DNA of 5,188 nucleotides from the NCBI GenBank assembly GCA_021786265.1, contig JAJYNP010000309.1, positions 1-5,188 on the forward strand, in the 5' to 3' direction. Source of the stretch: Chloroflexota bacterium. GTDB taxonomy: Bacteria; Chloroflexota; Limnocylindria; Limnocylindrales; CSP1-4. The position numbers and the translations under genes are program-made. Under the pieces are notes generated by a model, which was given only the letters and a program-made list of their open reading frames with translations, was not told where the DNA came from and made no database searches. Each line of letters opens with the position of its first letter. Within the stretch, counting starts at the first letter, position 1. Positions 1 to 5,188 of this stretch are shown here, in pieces.

Positions 1-1719
1 GAAGATGTCGCCGCTCTCCTTGATCCGCTCGAGGACTCGTCGGCCAAGACCGCCTCGGATACCTTGCGTCGCGAGAAGTCCGGCGCGGCGGGCCTTTCCG
101 GCCGCGACTTGCTCGCGAGCCTTCTCGTGCCAGTACGCGGACAGATCGCTCATGCCGGGTAGCCGATCGCCGAAGACGGAGTAGAGCGTCTCGACGTAGG
201 CGTCACCCAGCCCCCGACGGAGCAGCTTCGCGCCCAGGAATGGCGGATTGCCGACGATGAACTCGGCCGCCGGCCACTCGGCCTCGTGGGGGTGGGTCGG
301 GTCCGAGAGATCAAGGAGCGCGTCGCGGGTCGCGATGTTGTCGAGCGGGCGGAGAATCGGGTCCCGGCGGTAGGCGAAGCCGTGGTTGAGCATCCACTGG
401 ATCTCGCCGATCCAGATCGTCACCCGGGCGAGCTCAGCAGCGTAGGGGTTGATCTCGATCCCCATCACCGCCTCGGGCCCCACCTGGGGAAACTCCTGGG
501 GCAGGCGGAGGACGAGCGAGCCCCACTGGATCGCCTCGAGCTCGAGGTCCTTGAGCGCCTGGAGGGCGATGTACAGGAAGTTCCCCGAGCCGCACGCGGG
601 ATCGAGTACCCGGACGGTGCGGAGCCGGTGAAGCCAGGTCTCGAAGAGCCGGCGGGCCTCGGGATCGGGGCCCTTCCTCGCGCTCCCGCGCCGGAGGGTG
701 AGCTCGGTCACCCGGGCCTGCATCGCCTCGTACTCGCGGCGGAGCGGCCCGATGACGACCGGCTCGACGAGGCGCCAGATGTCGTCCCGACTCGTGTAGT
801 GGGCGCCGAGCTGGGCGCGCTGACCGGGATCGAGGCCGCGCTCGAAGAGCGTGCCGAAGATCGCCGGCTCGATCCGGCTCCAGTCGAGGCGCCCGATCTC
901 GAGGAGCGTCCCGATCTCGGGCGCGCTGAGTGTCAGGACCTCGGCCGCGTCGAAGAGCCCGCCGTTGAACCAGCTGATCCGCTCGGCACCGAACATCCCG
1001 CCGCCGTTCGTCATCCGCGCGAACAGCTCGCCGAGGGCGGCGGCGAAGTCGGCCGGCTTCGAGCGGGTCGCCTCGGCGAGCCGGCCGAGCAGGCCCCTGG
1101 GCAGGAGCCCGGTGTCCTCGGCGAACAGGCAGAAGAGGAGCTTGTCGAGGAAGTGGGCGACGCGCTCGGGCTCATGACCGCGCGAGCGGAGCGCGACCGC
1201 GAGCTCGGCGAAGCGACGGGCCGCCTCCTCGGTCAGCTGGGCGGGGGTGATGTGGGGGCGAAGCGCCTCGGGCTCGGTGAAGACCGCGCGCAGGATCCGA
1301 AGCGCCTCGGACGGGTCGGGCGCCGCGAGGTCGTCGAGGGTGACCGTGTAGAGGCGGGGCGAGAGGCCGGTGAAGTTCGTCCGGACCTCGATCCGCTCGA
1401 GGTCGGAGACGACGAGGAGGGGCGGGTTCTCGAGCGCGTCCTTGTACTCGACGAGCTGGCGGTAGGCGGCTTTCAGGTCCTTGCGCTTGCCCTTGTACTC
1501 CCAGGCGAAGTGGCCCTTCTTCCAGACATCGGCGAAGCCGTCATGACCGTCGAGCTTCTCGGCCCCCTTCTCGAACGCGTACCAGGCGCCGGTCGGGTCG
1601 GCCTCGATCGGCCCGGGCTCGCCGAGCAGCGCGCACAGGTCGAGGAAGTGCGACTGGGCCGAGGCGCGCTCGGTCGTCGTCGTGCCGTTCCACTTGGCGG
1701 CGAACTCGCCGGGGGTCAT
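1..1719 (-). CDS. MmeI-like single-chain restriction-modification enzyme (type IIL), N-terminal 573 residues, cut by window edge
   Basis: The frame is open from an ATG at 1719 to base 1, so the C-terminal end is missing. The start opens MTPGEF, as MmeI relatives do; no better in-frame start is seen upstream and the ribosome binding site is weak. Seen domains: an N-terminal nuclease with D64, nine residues, then E74-Y-K76, the D-X9-EXK pattern of MmeI; a helical spacer (about 175-300) with FAEDTGLLP; then an adenine methyltransferase with HYTS at 307-310, motif I DPACGSG at 373-379, GIEINPY at 420-426 and catalytic NPPF at 491-494. In this family one polypeptide methylates adenine in its site and cuts DNA at a fixed distance; full length is about 900 residues or more, so the target-recognition and C-terminal domains lie off the left edge. 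All visible catalytic residues are intact. Codon use changes sharply near codon 520. An N6-adenine methyltransferase without restriction activity is less likely, given the complete nuclease motif. Confidence 0.93.
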   Translation of the reverse strand, partial: MTPGEFAAKWNGTTTTERASAQSHFLDLCALLGEPGPIEADPTGAWYAFEKGAEKLDGHDGFADVWKKGHFAWEYKGKRKDLKAAYRQLVEYKDALENPPLLVVSDLERIEVRTNFTGLSPRLYTVTLDDLAAPDPSEALRILRAVFTEPEALRPHITPAQLTEEAARRFAELAVALRSRGHEPERVAHFLDKLLFCLFAEDTGLLPRGLLGRLAEATRSKPADFAAALGELFARMTNGGGMFGAERISWFNGGLFDAAEVLTLSAPEIGTLLEIGRLDWSRIEPAIFGTLFERGLDPGQRAQLGAHYTSRDDIWRLVEPVVIGPLRREYEAMQARVTELTLRRGSARKGPDPEARRLFETWLHRLRTVRVLDPACGSGNFLYIALQALKDLELEAIQWGSLVLRLPQEFPQVGPEAVMGIEINPYAAELARVTIWIGEIQWMLNHGFAYRRDPILRPLDNIATRDALLDLSDPTHPHEAEWPAAEFIVGNPPFLGAKLLRRGLGDAYVETLYSVFGDRLPGMSDLSAYWHEKAREQVAAGKARRAGLLATQGIRGGLGRRVLERIKESGDIF

Positions 1720-1876
1720 CCGGTCGTCAGGCGGCGGGGAGCCATCAGGGCGAGGATAGCGGCTGCGGGGTGGTCGCGGTGGCGGGGCACCCCTAGTTTG
1801 GTATCGGGCGCCCAGAGTCGGTGTCGATAGCGCGCGAGGTGGTCAGTGGGTTCTGCCGACGGGTTCGACTCATCGC
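1720..1876. other. Divergent intergenic region between the MmeI-like gene and the HNH gene
   Basis: These 157 bases separate two divergent starts, so promoters for both should lie here. I see no convincing -35/-10 pair. It contains small GC-rich palindromes (GGGCGCCC at 1809-1816 and GGGGCACCCC near 1785-1794). No tRNA or reliable terminator is visible. Neither flanking start has a good Shine-Dalgarno sequence. Confidence 0.4.
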
Positions 1877-2527
1877 ATGGACTCCTTCGACGCGAAGCTC
1901 GCGAAAGCCCTCGATGACTTGGCCAAGCCGCCGGTGGTCGACTGCGTCGAATGCGGTGACCCGATCGTCCTAACGAACCGCGCCAGACTCTACTGCTCGG
2001 AGGTCTGCCACCAGACCCTCAAGCTCATCCACTACGGTCGCGGGGTCGTTGCCGATGGCCGGATCGTCGACCCCCTCGTCGAGGACGCCATCGGCATGCG
2101 GATCGCCCATATCCTCGCCGGTGGCTACCACGAACAAGCGCGCCGCGTGCCACCGGCAACTCGCGCGCAGATCTTCGAGCGTGATGGCGGCAGGTGCGTG
2201 CTGTGCGGAGAGCCAGCGACCCAGATTGATCACGCCGCGGGCGATGCGAACACGCCCGAGAATCTACGCGCCGTGTGCGGCTCGTGCAATCTCGCGATGG
2301 CACAGGAACACCTGGTTCCCGCCTCCCCCGAAAAAGCCAGGCTTGCCAGGCGCCTCATCGAGCGGATTTTTGCCTCCGCCCCACTCTTTCCGCGCGATGA
2401 CGAGACCGCTTGGCCCGCAACGTCCAGGCGGCTCATGGCAGAGCGCCGCGATCGGCTGAGTGCCCACCGCGGCGTGCGCAAGCTCATGGAGCGAGCCGCA
2501 GCGACAGGCGGGCTCGCGCTATCGTGA
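1877..2527 (+). CDS. HNH endonuclease with an extra N-terminal Cys4 zinc knuckle
   Basis: This 216-residue protein carries a recognisable HNH nuclease core: C107-VL-C110 as the first half of a structural zinc site, D118-H119 as the catalytic pair, N129 in the N-L-R turn, and C134-GS-C137 closing the zinc site. The final HNH position is N138 rather than His, the HNN variant. Before it lies a second cysteine cluster, C23-VE-C26 and C40-SEV-C44, followed by a linker with DGRIVDP and ILAGGYHEQARR; this arrangement is familiar from a common actinobacterial/high-GC family of stand-alone HNH proteins. The family cuts DNA, but its targets and biological role are mostly unknown. No signal peptide or membrane segment is present, so it should be cytoplasmic. 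The gene diverges from the MmeI-like gene and converges on the XRE gene with a 9-base overlap of their ends. The start is ATG with no clear ribosome binding site. It may be a homing-type or accessory defence nuclease; that part is inference. Confidence 0.9.
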   Translation: MDSFDAKLAKALDDLAKPPVVDCVECGDPIVLTNRARLYCSEVCHQTLKLIHYGRGVVADGRIVDPLVEDAIGMRIAHILAGGYHEQARRVPPATRAQIFERDGGRCVLCGEPATQIDHAAGDANTPENLRAVCGSCNLAMAQEHLVPASPEKARLARRLIERIFASAPLFPRDDETAWPATSRRLMAERRDRLSAHRGVRKLMERAAATGGLALS

Positions 2528-2800
2528 CGACAAAGATCTCGCGATGTCGTCCAACTTCCGCTCCAGCCTCCGCACCCAGGGCGGTTCATCGAGGTACCCA
2601 CCCTGGTCCAGGGCCTCGAGGACGCTTCCACCGACGAAATAGGCGAGGGCGGCCGCCTCATCCGGATTCGGCCTGACCTTCCCTGTCTCGACTTGGCTCA
2701 CCCAGGTCTGGGTCCTGTCGAGCTTCTCAGCGAGTCCTGCCTGCACCCGGCCGCTGCGTTTGCGCTGAGCCGCGAACCACTCGGCGAAGCCCACTGCCAT
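2519..2800 (-). CDS. XRE-family helix-turn-helix transcriptional regulator (small, 93 residues)
   Basis: Almost the whole protein is a Cro/C1-type DNA-binding domain. Residues 20-41 give the helix-turn-helix, with LAEKL as the first helix, the turn at DRTQ, and the recognition helix TWVSQVETGK; the typical trailing P-x-P-D-E-A-A-A-LA segment follows at 44-54. The last 20 residues are charged and helical (WVRRLERKLDDIARSL) and could dimerise. The ATG at 2800 is well supported by AGGAGG (2813 down to 2808) with a 7-base spacer. The gene ends in TAG, overlapping the convergent HNH gene by 9 bases. It points the same way as the MmeI-like gene, with the HNH gene between them, so it could be a controller-type regulator of the restriction locus or an autoregulator; the sequence does not decide. 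A toxin-antitoxin role is possible, but no partner toxin is visible next to it. Confidence 0.9.
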   Translation of the reverse strand: MAVGFAEWFAAQRKRSGRVQAGLAEKLDRTQTWVSQVETGKVRPNPDEAAALAYFVGGSVLEALDQGGYLDEPPWVRRLERKLDDIARSLSSR

Positions 2801-2866
2801 CCTGCTTCCTCCTGTCCCCCCGGCTGTCGGCCTTCCTTCCGGGGCTGCAGCGAAACATTGAGCGAA
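2801..2866 (-). promoter_or_regulatory. Leader of the XRE gene: strong Shine-Dalgarno and a possible direct-repeat operator
   Basis: Reading on the minus strand, AGGAGG (2813-2808) sits 7 bases before the ATG at 2800. Further upstream, TTCGCT occurs twice (2866-2861 and 2854-2849), separated by six bases, so the copies repeat every 12 bases on nearly the same DNA face. Regulators of this class often bind repeats in their own leader. The ribosome binding site is clear; the operator role is only a guess, and I see no well-formed -35/-10 pair beside it. Confidence 0.45.
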
Positions 2867-3159
2867 GCTATACGCCTGGCACTCGCCCCGCTCCCCACAC
2901 GAAGAATGCCGAACGAGCTGACGGGCTTCAAGGCCGATCTCGCATTCGAATCCGCCAGAGGCAACGGCACCGGTTTCAGATTCACGGACACGTTGTCACA
3001 CCCAGCGGGTGGAGCCAGATCAGGGCGAGCATGAAATCGACGTCGAGGTCGTGAAGCGCGGCGGTGACGTCATCCATCTGGAGCTCAAGATCGCCTTGTG
3101 GCCGATCGACCAAGCGGCCTGCGCTGACAGGTCCCGCAGACGTAGACGATCCCCACCGT
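2867..3159. other. Stretch without a convincing gene
   Basis: This is most of the 359-base gap between the XRE start and the end of the small membrane-protein gene. Open frames on both strands exist but have arginine/proline/serine-rich shadow-like compositions, no good start signals and no recognisable motif. The longest minus-strand candidate (2982-3209) overlaps the end of the membrane-protein gene. A weak hairpin (CTGCG at 3119-3123 with CGCAG at 3135-3139, 11-base loop, no T-run) is too poor to call as the operon terminator. A 16-base segment at 3062-3077 nearly repeats the start region of the neighbouring membrane-protein gene. Confidence 0.5.
3062..3077 (-). repeat. Near-copy (15/16) of the 5' end of the small membrane-protein gene
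   Basis: On the minus strand this reads ATGGATGACGTCACCG. The segment at 3342-3327 reads ATGGATGACGTGACCG, the second possible start of the small membrane-protein gene. Only one base differs. Downstream of the copy, 31 codons remain open before a stop, ending in a short hydrophobic run (FMLALIWL). It may be a decayed duplicate or chance. Confidence 0.3.
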
Positions 3160-3354
3160 TCAGTCCCTGTCTTCGGGTGACATCGGCTCGACGAAGGCGA
3201 GCGCGGCAAGGGCGAAGATGCCGAACAGAAGGCCGGCGACGAACCACGCCCCAGAGTTCCGGCCCTTCGATGGGGCGAGGAAGCCGCACAGGATTGCGAC
3301 GATGAGCCAACCGACCACCGCGATCACGGTCACGTCATCCATATTGGTATCCAC
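3160..3354 (-). CDS. Small two-helix membrane protein of unknown function
   Basis: This 64-residue protein has two hydrophobic segments, about residues 9-27 (ending WLIVAILCGFLA) and 37-55 (FVAGLLFGIFALAALAFV), joined by a short polar loop with S-K-G-R-N-S. The tail is acidic (SPEDRD). Short two-helix proteins with a KGR/KGRS loop are common in bacteria and generally uncharacterised; I do not recognise a function. The GTG at 3354 lies only three bases after AGGAGG, which is close; an ATG at 3342 gives a 60-residue product but sits 15 bases from that site, so GTG is slightly preferred. It is the last gene of the three-gene operon, 9 bases after the stop of the preceding gene, and is probably co-translated with it. 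Confidence 0.75.
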   Translation of the reverse strand: MDTNMDDVTVIAVVGWLIVAILCGFLAPSKGRNSGAWFVAGLLFGIFALAALAFVEPMSPEDRD

Positions 3355-3363
3355 CGGCCTCCT

Positions 3364-4017
3364 CTACCCGCTCTCCGGCCCACCCGCGATCGGCAGCCCG
3401 CAGTGGTTGCAGAGCTCCTTCCGGTCAGGATTCACCGTCTTGCCGCAGTTCACGCACGTCGGACCGACCACCGTGGGGGAAGGCACTGCGGAGCGGGCCG
3501 CGAGCGACAGGATCCCGGCGACACCTGCCCCGAGGACGCTGAGCAAGAAGAGCTCGTGCGTCGCGCCGTTCGCAATCTGGTACGCCCCCCAGGCGACCGA
3601 GAGGACACCCCACGCGGTCGAGGTGCCGAGCAAACCACGAGGCGGGTTCATCAGACAGCGCGCCCCGAAGTATGCGGTGAGCACGGCCGCGATGCCGTTC
3701 CAGAGCGCGTTGAGCTGGTACGTCCCGTCGTCGAACATCGTCCCCACGTAGCTCCACTGGAGCAGCGCGAGGTACGCCGTGACCGCGGCCGTCAGGATCC
3801 ACGCGACACCGGCGGCCATAGCGGCGGGGTTCGACGGCGGCGCGGCAACGGCGGGAGTGGGGCCAGGTATCGCGCCACCGGGCGGTTGTCCGCTGACACG
3901 CCGGCCGGCCGGGGCCGACACCACCGGAAGCGCATCGAAGTCGAACTGGCAGGACCGACAGAAGCGGAACGCCCCGACGCGCGGAATCCCGCATCGGGGA
4001 CAGAAAGCCGCGCTCAC
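3364..4017 (-). CDS. Four-helix membrane protein with zinc ribbons at both ends
   Basis: This 217-residue protein is not one I can name. Residues 6-23 form a zinc ribbon (C6-PR-C9, C20-RS-C23), followed by a Gly/Pro/Ala linker to about 65. Four hydrophobic segments then lie at about 66-88, 102-122, 129-150 and 154-175. A second ribbon closes the protein (C188-VN-C191, C203-NH-C206). An even number of membrane passes would place both ribbons in the cytoplasm, where zinc-bound cysteines are stable, so the layout is self-consistent. The start is GTG at 4017, 7 bases after the upstream gene's TAG, with only a weak ribosome binding site; translational coupling is likely. The N-terminal ribbon is closely related to that of the upstream gene (19 of 24 residues identical over positions 5-28), but the rest is unrelated. 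It may sense or scaffold something at the membrane; that is speculation. Confidence 0.85.
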   Translation of the reverse strand: MSAAFCPRCGIPRVGAFRFCRSCQFDFDALPVVSAPAGRRVSGQPPGGAIPGPTPAVAAPPSNPAAMAAGVAWILTAAVTAYLALLQWSYVGTMFDDGTYQLNALWNGIAAVLTAYFGARCLMNPPRGLLGTSTAWGVLSVAWGAYQIANGATHELFLLSVLGAGVAGILSLAARSAVPSPTVVGPTCVNCGKTVNPDRKELCNHCGLPIAGGPESG

Positions 4018-4024
4018 GACGCGC

Positions 4025-4780
4025 CTATCTCATCTCGTCCCGGAACCGGTCGATCTGCACGGTCGCCTTCGCCCAGTAGTCCTGAAGTTTCGGCTCGATC
4101 GAGTCCATCGTGCATTCGAGCTTGGCCACGCACGCGTTCCAGATCCGGTAGGCGTAGATGTAGTTGTTGAAGGCTGCTTCGGCGGATGCCCCGACCCCTT
4201 CGATGCAAGCCGTGTCGAGCGAAGAGATGCGGATCCGGTCATAGGCCACCCGCGCGCCAGCGACCTTGTCGGAGTAGTCGTTGAAGCTCATCCCGACGCT
4301 CAACCGGGAATCGAGCTCCATGAGCGCGTCGGCCAGCGGGCCGAGTTCCGCCGCGCACGAGCTCGAGACACCGCTCACGGGCGCCTCTGTCGGTGTCGGT
4401 CCAACGCTGGGCGTCGACAGCGTGACCGACTGGCCGACCTCGGACAAGATCTGGTTGACCTGGTTGCGTGCGTACCAGACGAGGACTCCGCCGCCGACCA
4501 CGAGCAGGACCAGCGCGACGAGGATAATGACGCCCCATGGAGGGCCTGACCGGCGCGCGGTCCCGACAGGCTCCGGAGGCGGTCCCGACGGGCCGTACTT
4601 GGTGGTGAAGGACTCTGGTCGTGGCGGAACGGCCGCTCCGGCGGGTGCCATCGGCGATGTGACCGGCGGGCCCGCCATTGGCGTCTTGCTCATGGAGTCA
4701 AAGTCGAGCTGGCACGATGGGCAGTAGCGGAAGGCTCCGACCCTCGGTGCGCCGCACTGCGGGCAGAACTCAGTGGCCAT
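4025..4780 (-). CDS. Zinc-ribbon protein with one transmembrane segment and an extracytoplasmic helical domain
   Basis: This 251-residue protein opens with a zinc ribbon (C6-PQ-C9, C20-PS-C23), then a Pro/Gly/Ala-rich linker (about 35-80) and one transmembrane helix (about 83-103, VIILVALVLLVVGGGVLVWY). Arginines at 76-77 precede the helix, favouring N-in topology: ribbon in the cytoplasm, remainder outside. After a Ser/Thr/Pro stalk (about 118-140) comes a mostly helical region of about 110 residues with four cysteines (142, 192, 217, 223), which could form two disulphides. I do not recognise this domain. The ATG at 4780 is chosen because it places the ribbon as in the downstream paralogue and follows a purine-rich AGGGGGGAG stretch; a GTG at 4813 would add 11 residues. 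It is the first gene of a three-gene minus-strand operon, 195 bases downstream of the BRCT-type gene. Confidence 0.85.
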   Translation of the reverse strand: MATEFCPQCGAPRVGAFRYCPSCQLDFDSMSKTPMAGPPVTSPMAPAGAAVPPRPESFTTKYGPSGPPPEPVGTARRSGPPWGVIILVALVLLVVGGGVLVWYARNQVNQILSEVGQSVTLSTPSVGPTPTEAPVSGVSSSCAAELGPLADALMELDSRLSVGMSFNDYSDKVAGARVAYDRIRISSLDTACIEGVGASAEAAFNNYIYAYRIWNACVAKLECTMDSIEPKLQDYWAKATVQIDRFRDEMR

Positions 4781-4975
4781 CGCTCCCCCCTGGATGCCGC
4801 TGTAGGCGAGCACCGAACGTAAGCACTGGTGCAGAACCCAACGTCAGGCTAGACGTCGCAGCTGCATCTCGCGACAGAGGCGGTGCGGCAAGTGACGCCG
4901 GCCCCCTCTTGGGCTGCGCGATGGGGCTGAAGAAGGAGCTGGGGCGGCCCTCGCTGATCTCGCTCGCAATGCCCA
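4781..4975. other. Intergenic region upstream of the zinc-ribbon operon
   Basis: The promoter for the operon would be expected here. The only AT-richer spot is around 4815-4845, where no properly spaced -35/-10 pair is found. Purine-rich AGGGGGGAG (4791-4783) just before the ATG probably serves as ribosome binding site. No hairpin with a T-run follows the BRCT gene's stop, so read-through from it cannot be excluded. Confidence 0.35.
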
Positions 4976-5188
4976 TCATTGCGCGCCTCGCCAGTCCAGT
5001 CGTTCGACCTCGACGCCGAGCTCGGTCCAGAATTCCAGCTCGTCGATCACCGGAATCCCGTATTCACGTGCCCGAGCCTCGTTGGCGCTGGCGCCAGACC
5101 GATCGCAGTCGACGAGCAACTGCACTTTCTTGGTGACGCGCGGGTGAACAACGAGCCCGGCACGCTGGGCGAGAGCGATCGACGCGGC
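4976..5188 (-). CDS. C-terminal BRCT-like domain of a protein cut by the window edge
   Basis: Seventy residues are visible, from the window edge to a TGA at 4978-4976. The visible order matches the latter part of a BRCT domain: an A-x-x-AGLVVHPRVTKKVQLLV strand region, a D-C-D-R-S-G-A-S turn, then a helix with ANEARAREYGIPV and a closing helix with ELEFWTEL. In bacteria such C-terminal BRCT domains occur in NAD-dependent DNA ligases and in DnaQ-type 3'-5' exonuclease proteins; the VTKKVxLLV form followed by the S-G-x-S-x-x-EAR-x-YGIP pattern looks more like the exonuclease-type proteins, but the catalytic part is outside the window. The protein would act in DNA repair or processing in the cytoplasm. 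The domain call rests on pattern recognition only. Confidence 0.72.
   Translation of the reverse strand, partial: AASIALAQRAGLVVHPRVTKKVQLLVDCDRSGASANEARAREYGIPVIDELEFWTELGVEVERLDWRGAQ

Noticed and set aside
286..1830. A 514-codon open frame on the plus strand
   Set aside because: It lies opposite the MmeI-like gene in the same codon register. It stays open because that gene uses no TTA, CTA or TCA codons there. Its translation is rich in Glu, Arg, Gly and Leu with no recognisable domain, while the minus strand shows clear catalytic motifs.
2698..2991. A 97-codon minus-strand frame overlapping the start of the XRE gene
   Set aside because: It overlaps the well-supported start and ribosome binding site of the XRE gene by about 100 bases, and its translation is of low complexity without motifs.
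3119..3139. A hairpin after the three-gene operon
   Set aside because: Only five base pairs with an 11-base loop and no following T-run; too weak to call a terminator.
2982..3209. A 75-codon minus-strand frame
   Set aside because: It overlaps the end of the small membrane-protein gene, has a Ser/Pro/Arg-rich start with no good ribosome binding site, and no recognisable domain; only its last 31 codons are noted as a possible remnant.
3403..4549. Long plus-strand frames opposite the zinc-ribbon genes
   Set aside because: They are rich in Arg, Pro and Gly and mirror the minus-strand genes, whose paired CxxC motifs and hydrophobic segments are clearly protein-like.
4770..4979. A 69-codon minus-strand frame whose ATG overlaps the BRCT gene's stop
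   Set aside because: The overlapping ATGA looks like coupling, but the frame runs into the next gene's start, its composition is shadow-like, and no motif is visible.
1..5188. CRISPR arrays, tRNA or rRNA genes, insertion sequences
   Set aside because: No regularly spaced repeats, no cloverleaf-like segment, no transposase motifs and no terminal inverted repeats were seen on either strand.

Overview
The window is GC-rich (about two thirds G+C by eye) bacterial DNA with gene ends packed closely together and frequent GTG starts. CxxC zinc ribbons of the type 'CPxCGxPRVGAFR' fused to membrane domains, together with this composition, would fit Chloroflexota or a similar high-GC lineage. That is a weak inference; nothing here fixes the taxon.

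Left part (1-2800), a defence-like patch. The minus strand from 1719 to beyond base 1 encodes the first 573 residues of a single-chain MmeI-type (type IIL) restriction-modification enzyme. A D-X9-E-x-K nuclease motif lies at the N-terminus and an N6-adenine methyltransferase core follows (DPACGSG, then NPPF). The target-recognition end lies outside the window. Diverging from it on the plus strand is a 216-residue HNH endonuclease with an extra N-terminal Cys4 knuckle (1877-2527). Its last bases overlap the end of a 93-residue XRE-type helix-turn-helix regulator on the minus strand (2519-2800). The order is therefore XRE (-), HNH (+), MmeI-like (-), as if the HNH gene sat between a regulator and the enzyme.

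Middle (2801-3159): about 360 bases with no convincing gene. It holds the regulator's strong ribosome binding site and a short direct repeat that could be an operator.

Right part (3160-4780): a tight minus-strand operon of three membrane-protein genes with gaps of 7 and 9 bases. The first two share a near-identical N-terminal zinc ribbon. One joins it to a single transmembrane segment and an outside helical domain; the other joins it to four transmembrane segments and a second, C-terminal zinc ribbon. The third gene is a 64-residue two-helix membrane protein. Function is unknown.

Right edge (4976-5188): the last 70 residues of a minus-strand protein ending in what looks like a BRCT domain.

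The most notable observations are an abrupt codon-usage break inside the MmeI-like gene near codon 520, which suggests a mosaic gene, and the tandem zinc-ribbon membrane operon.
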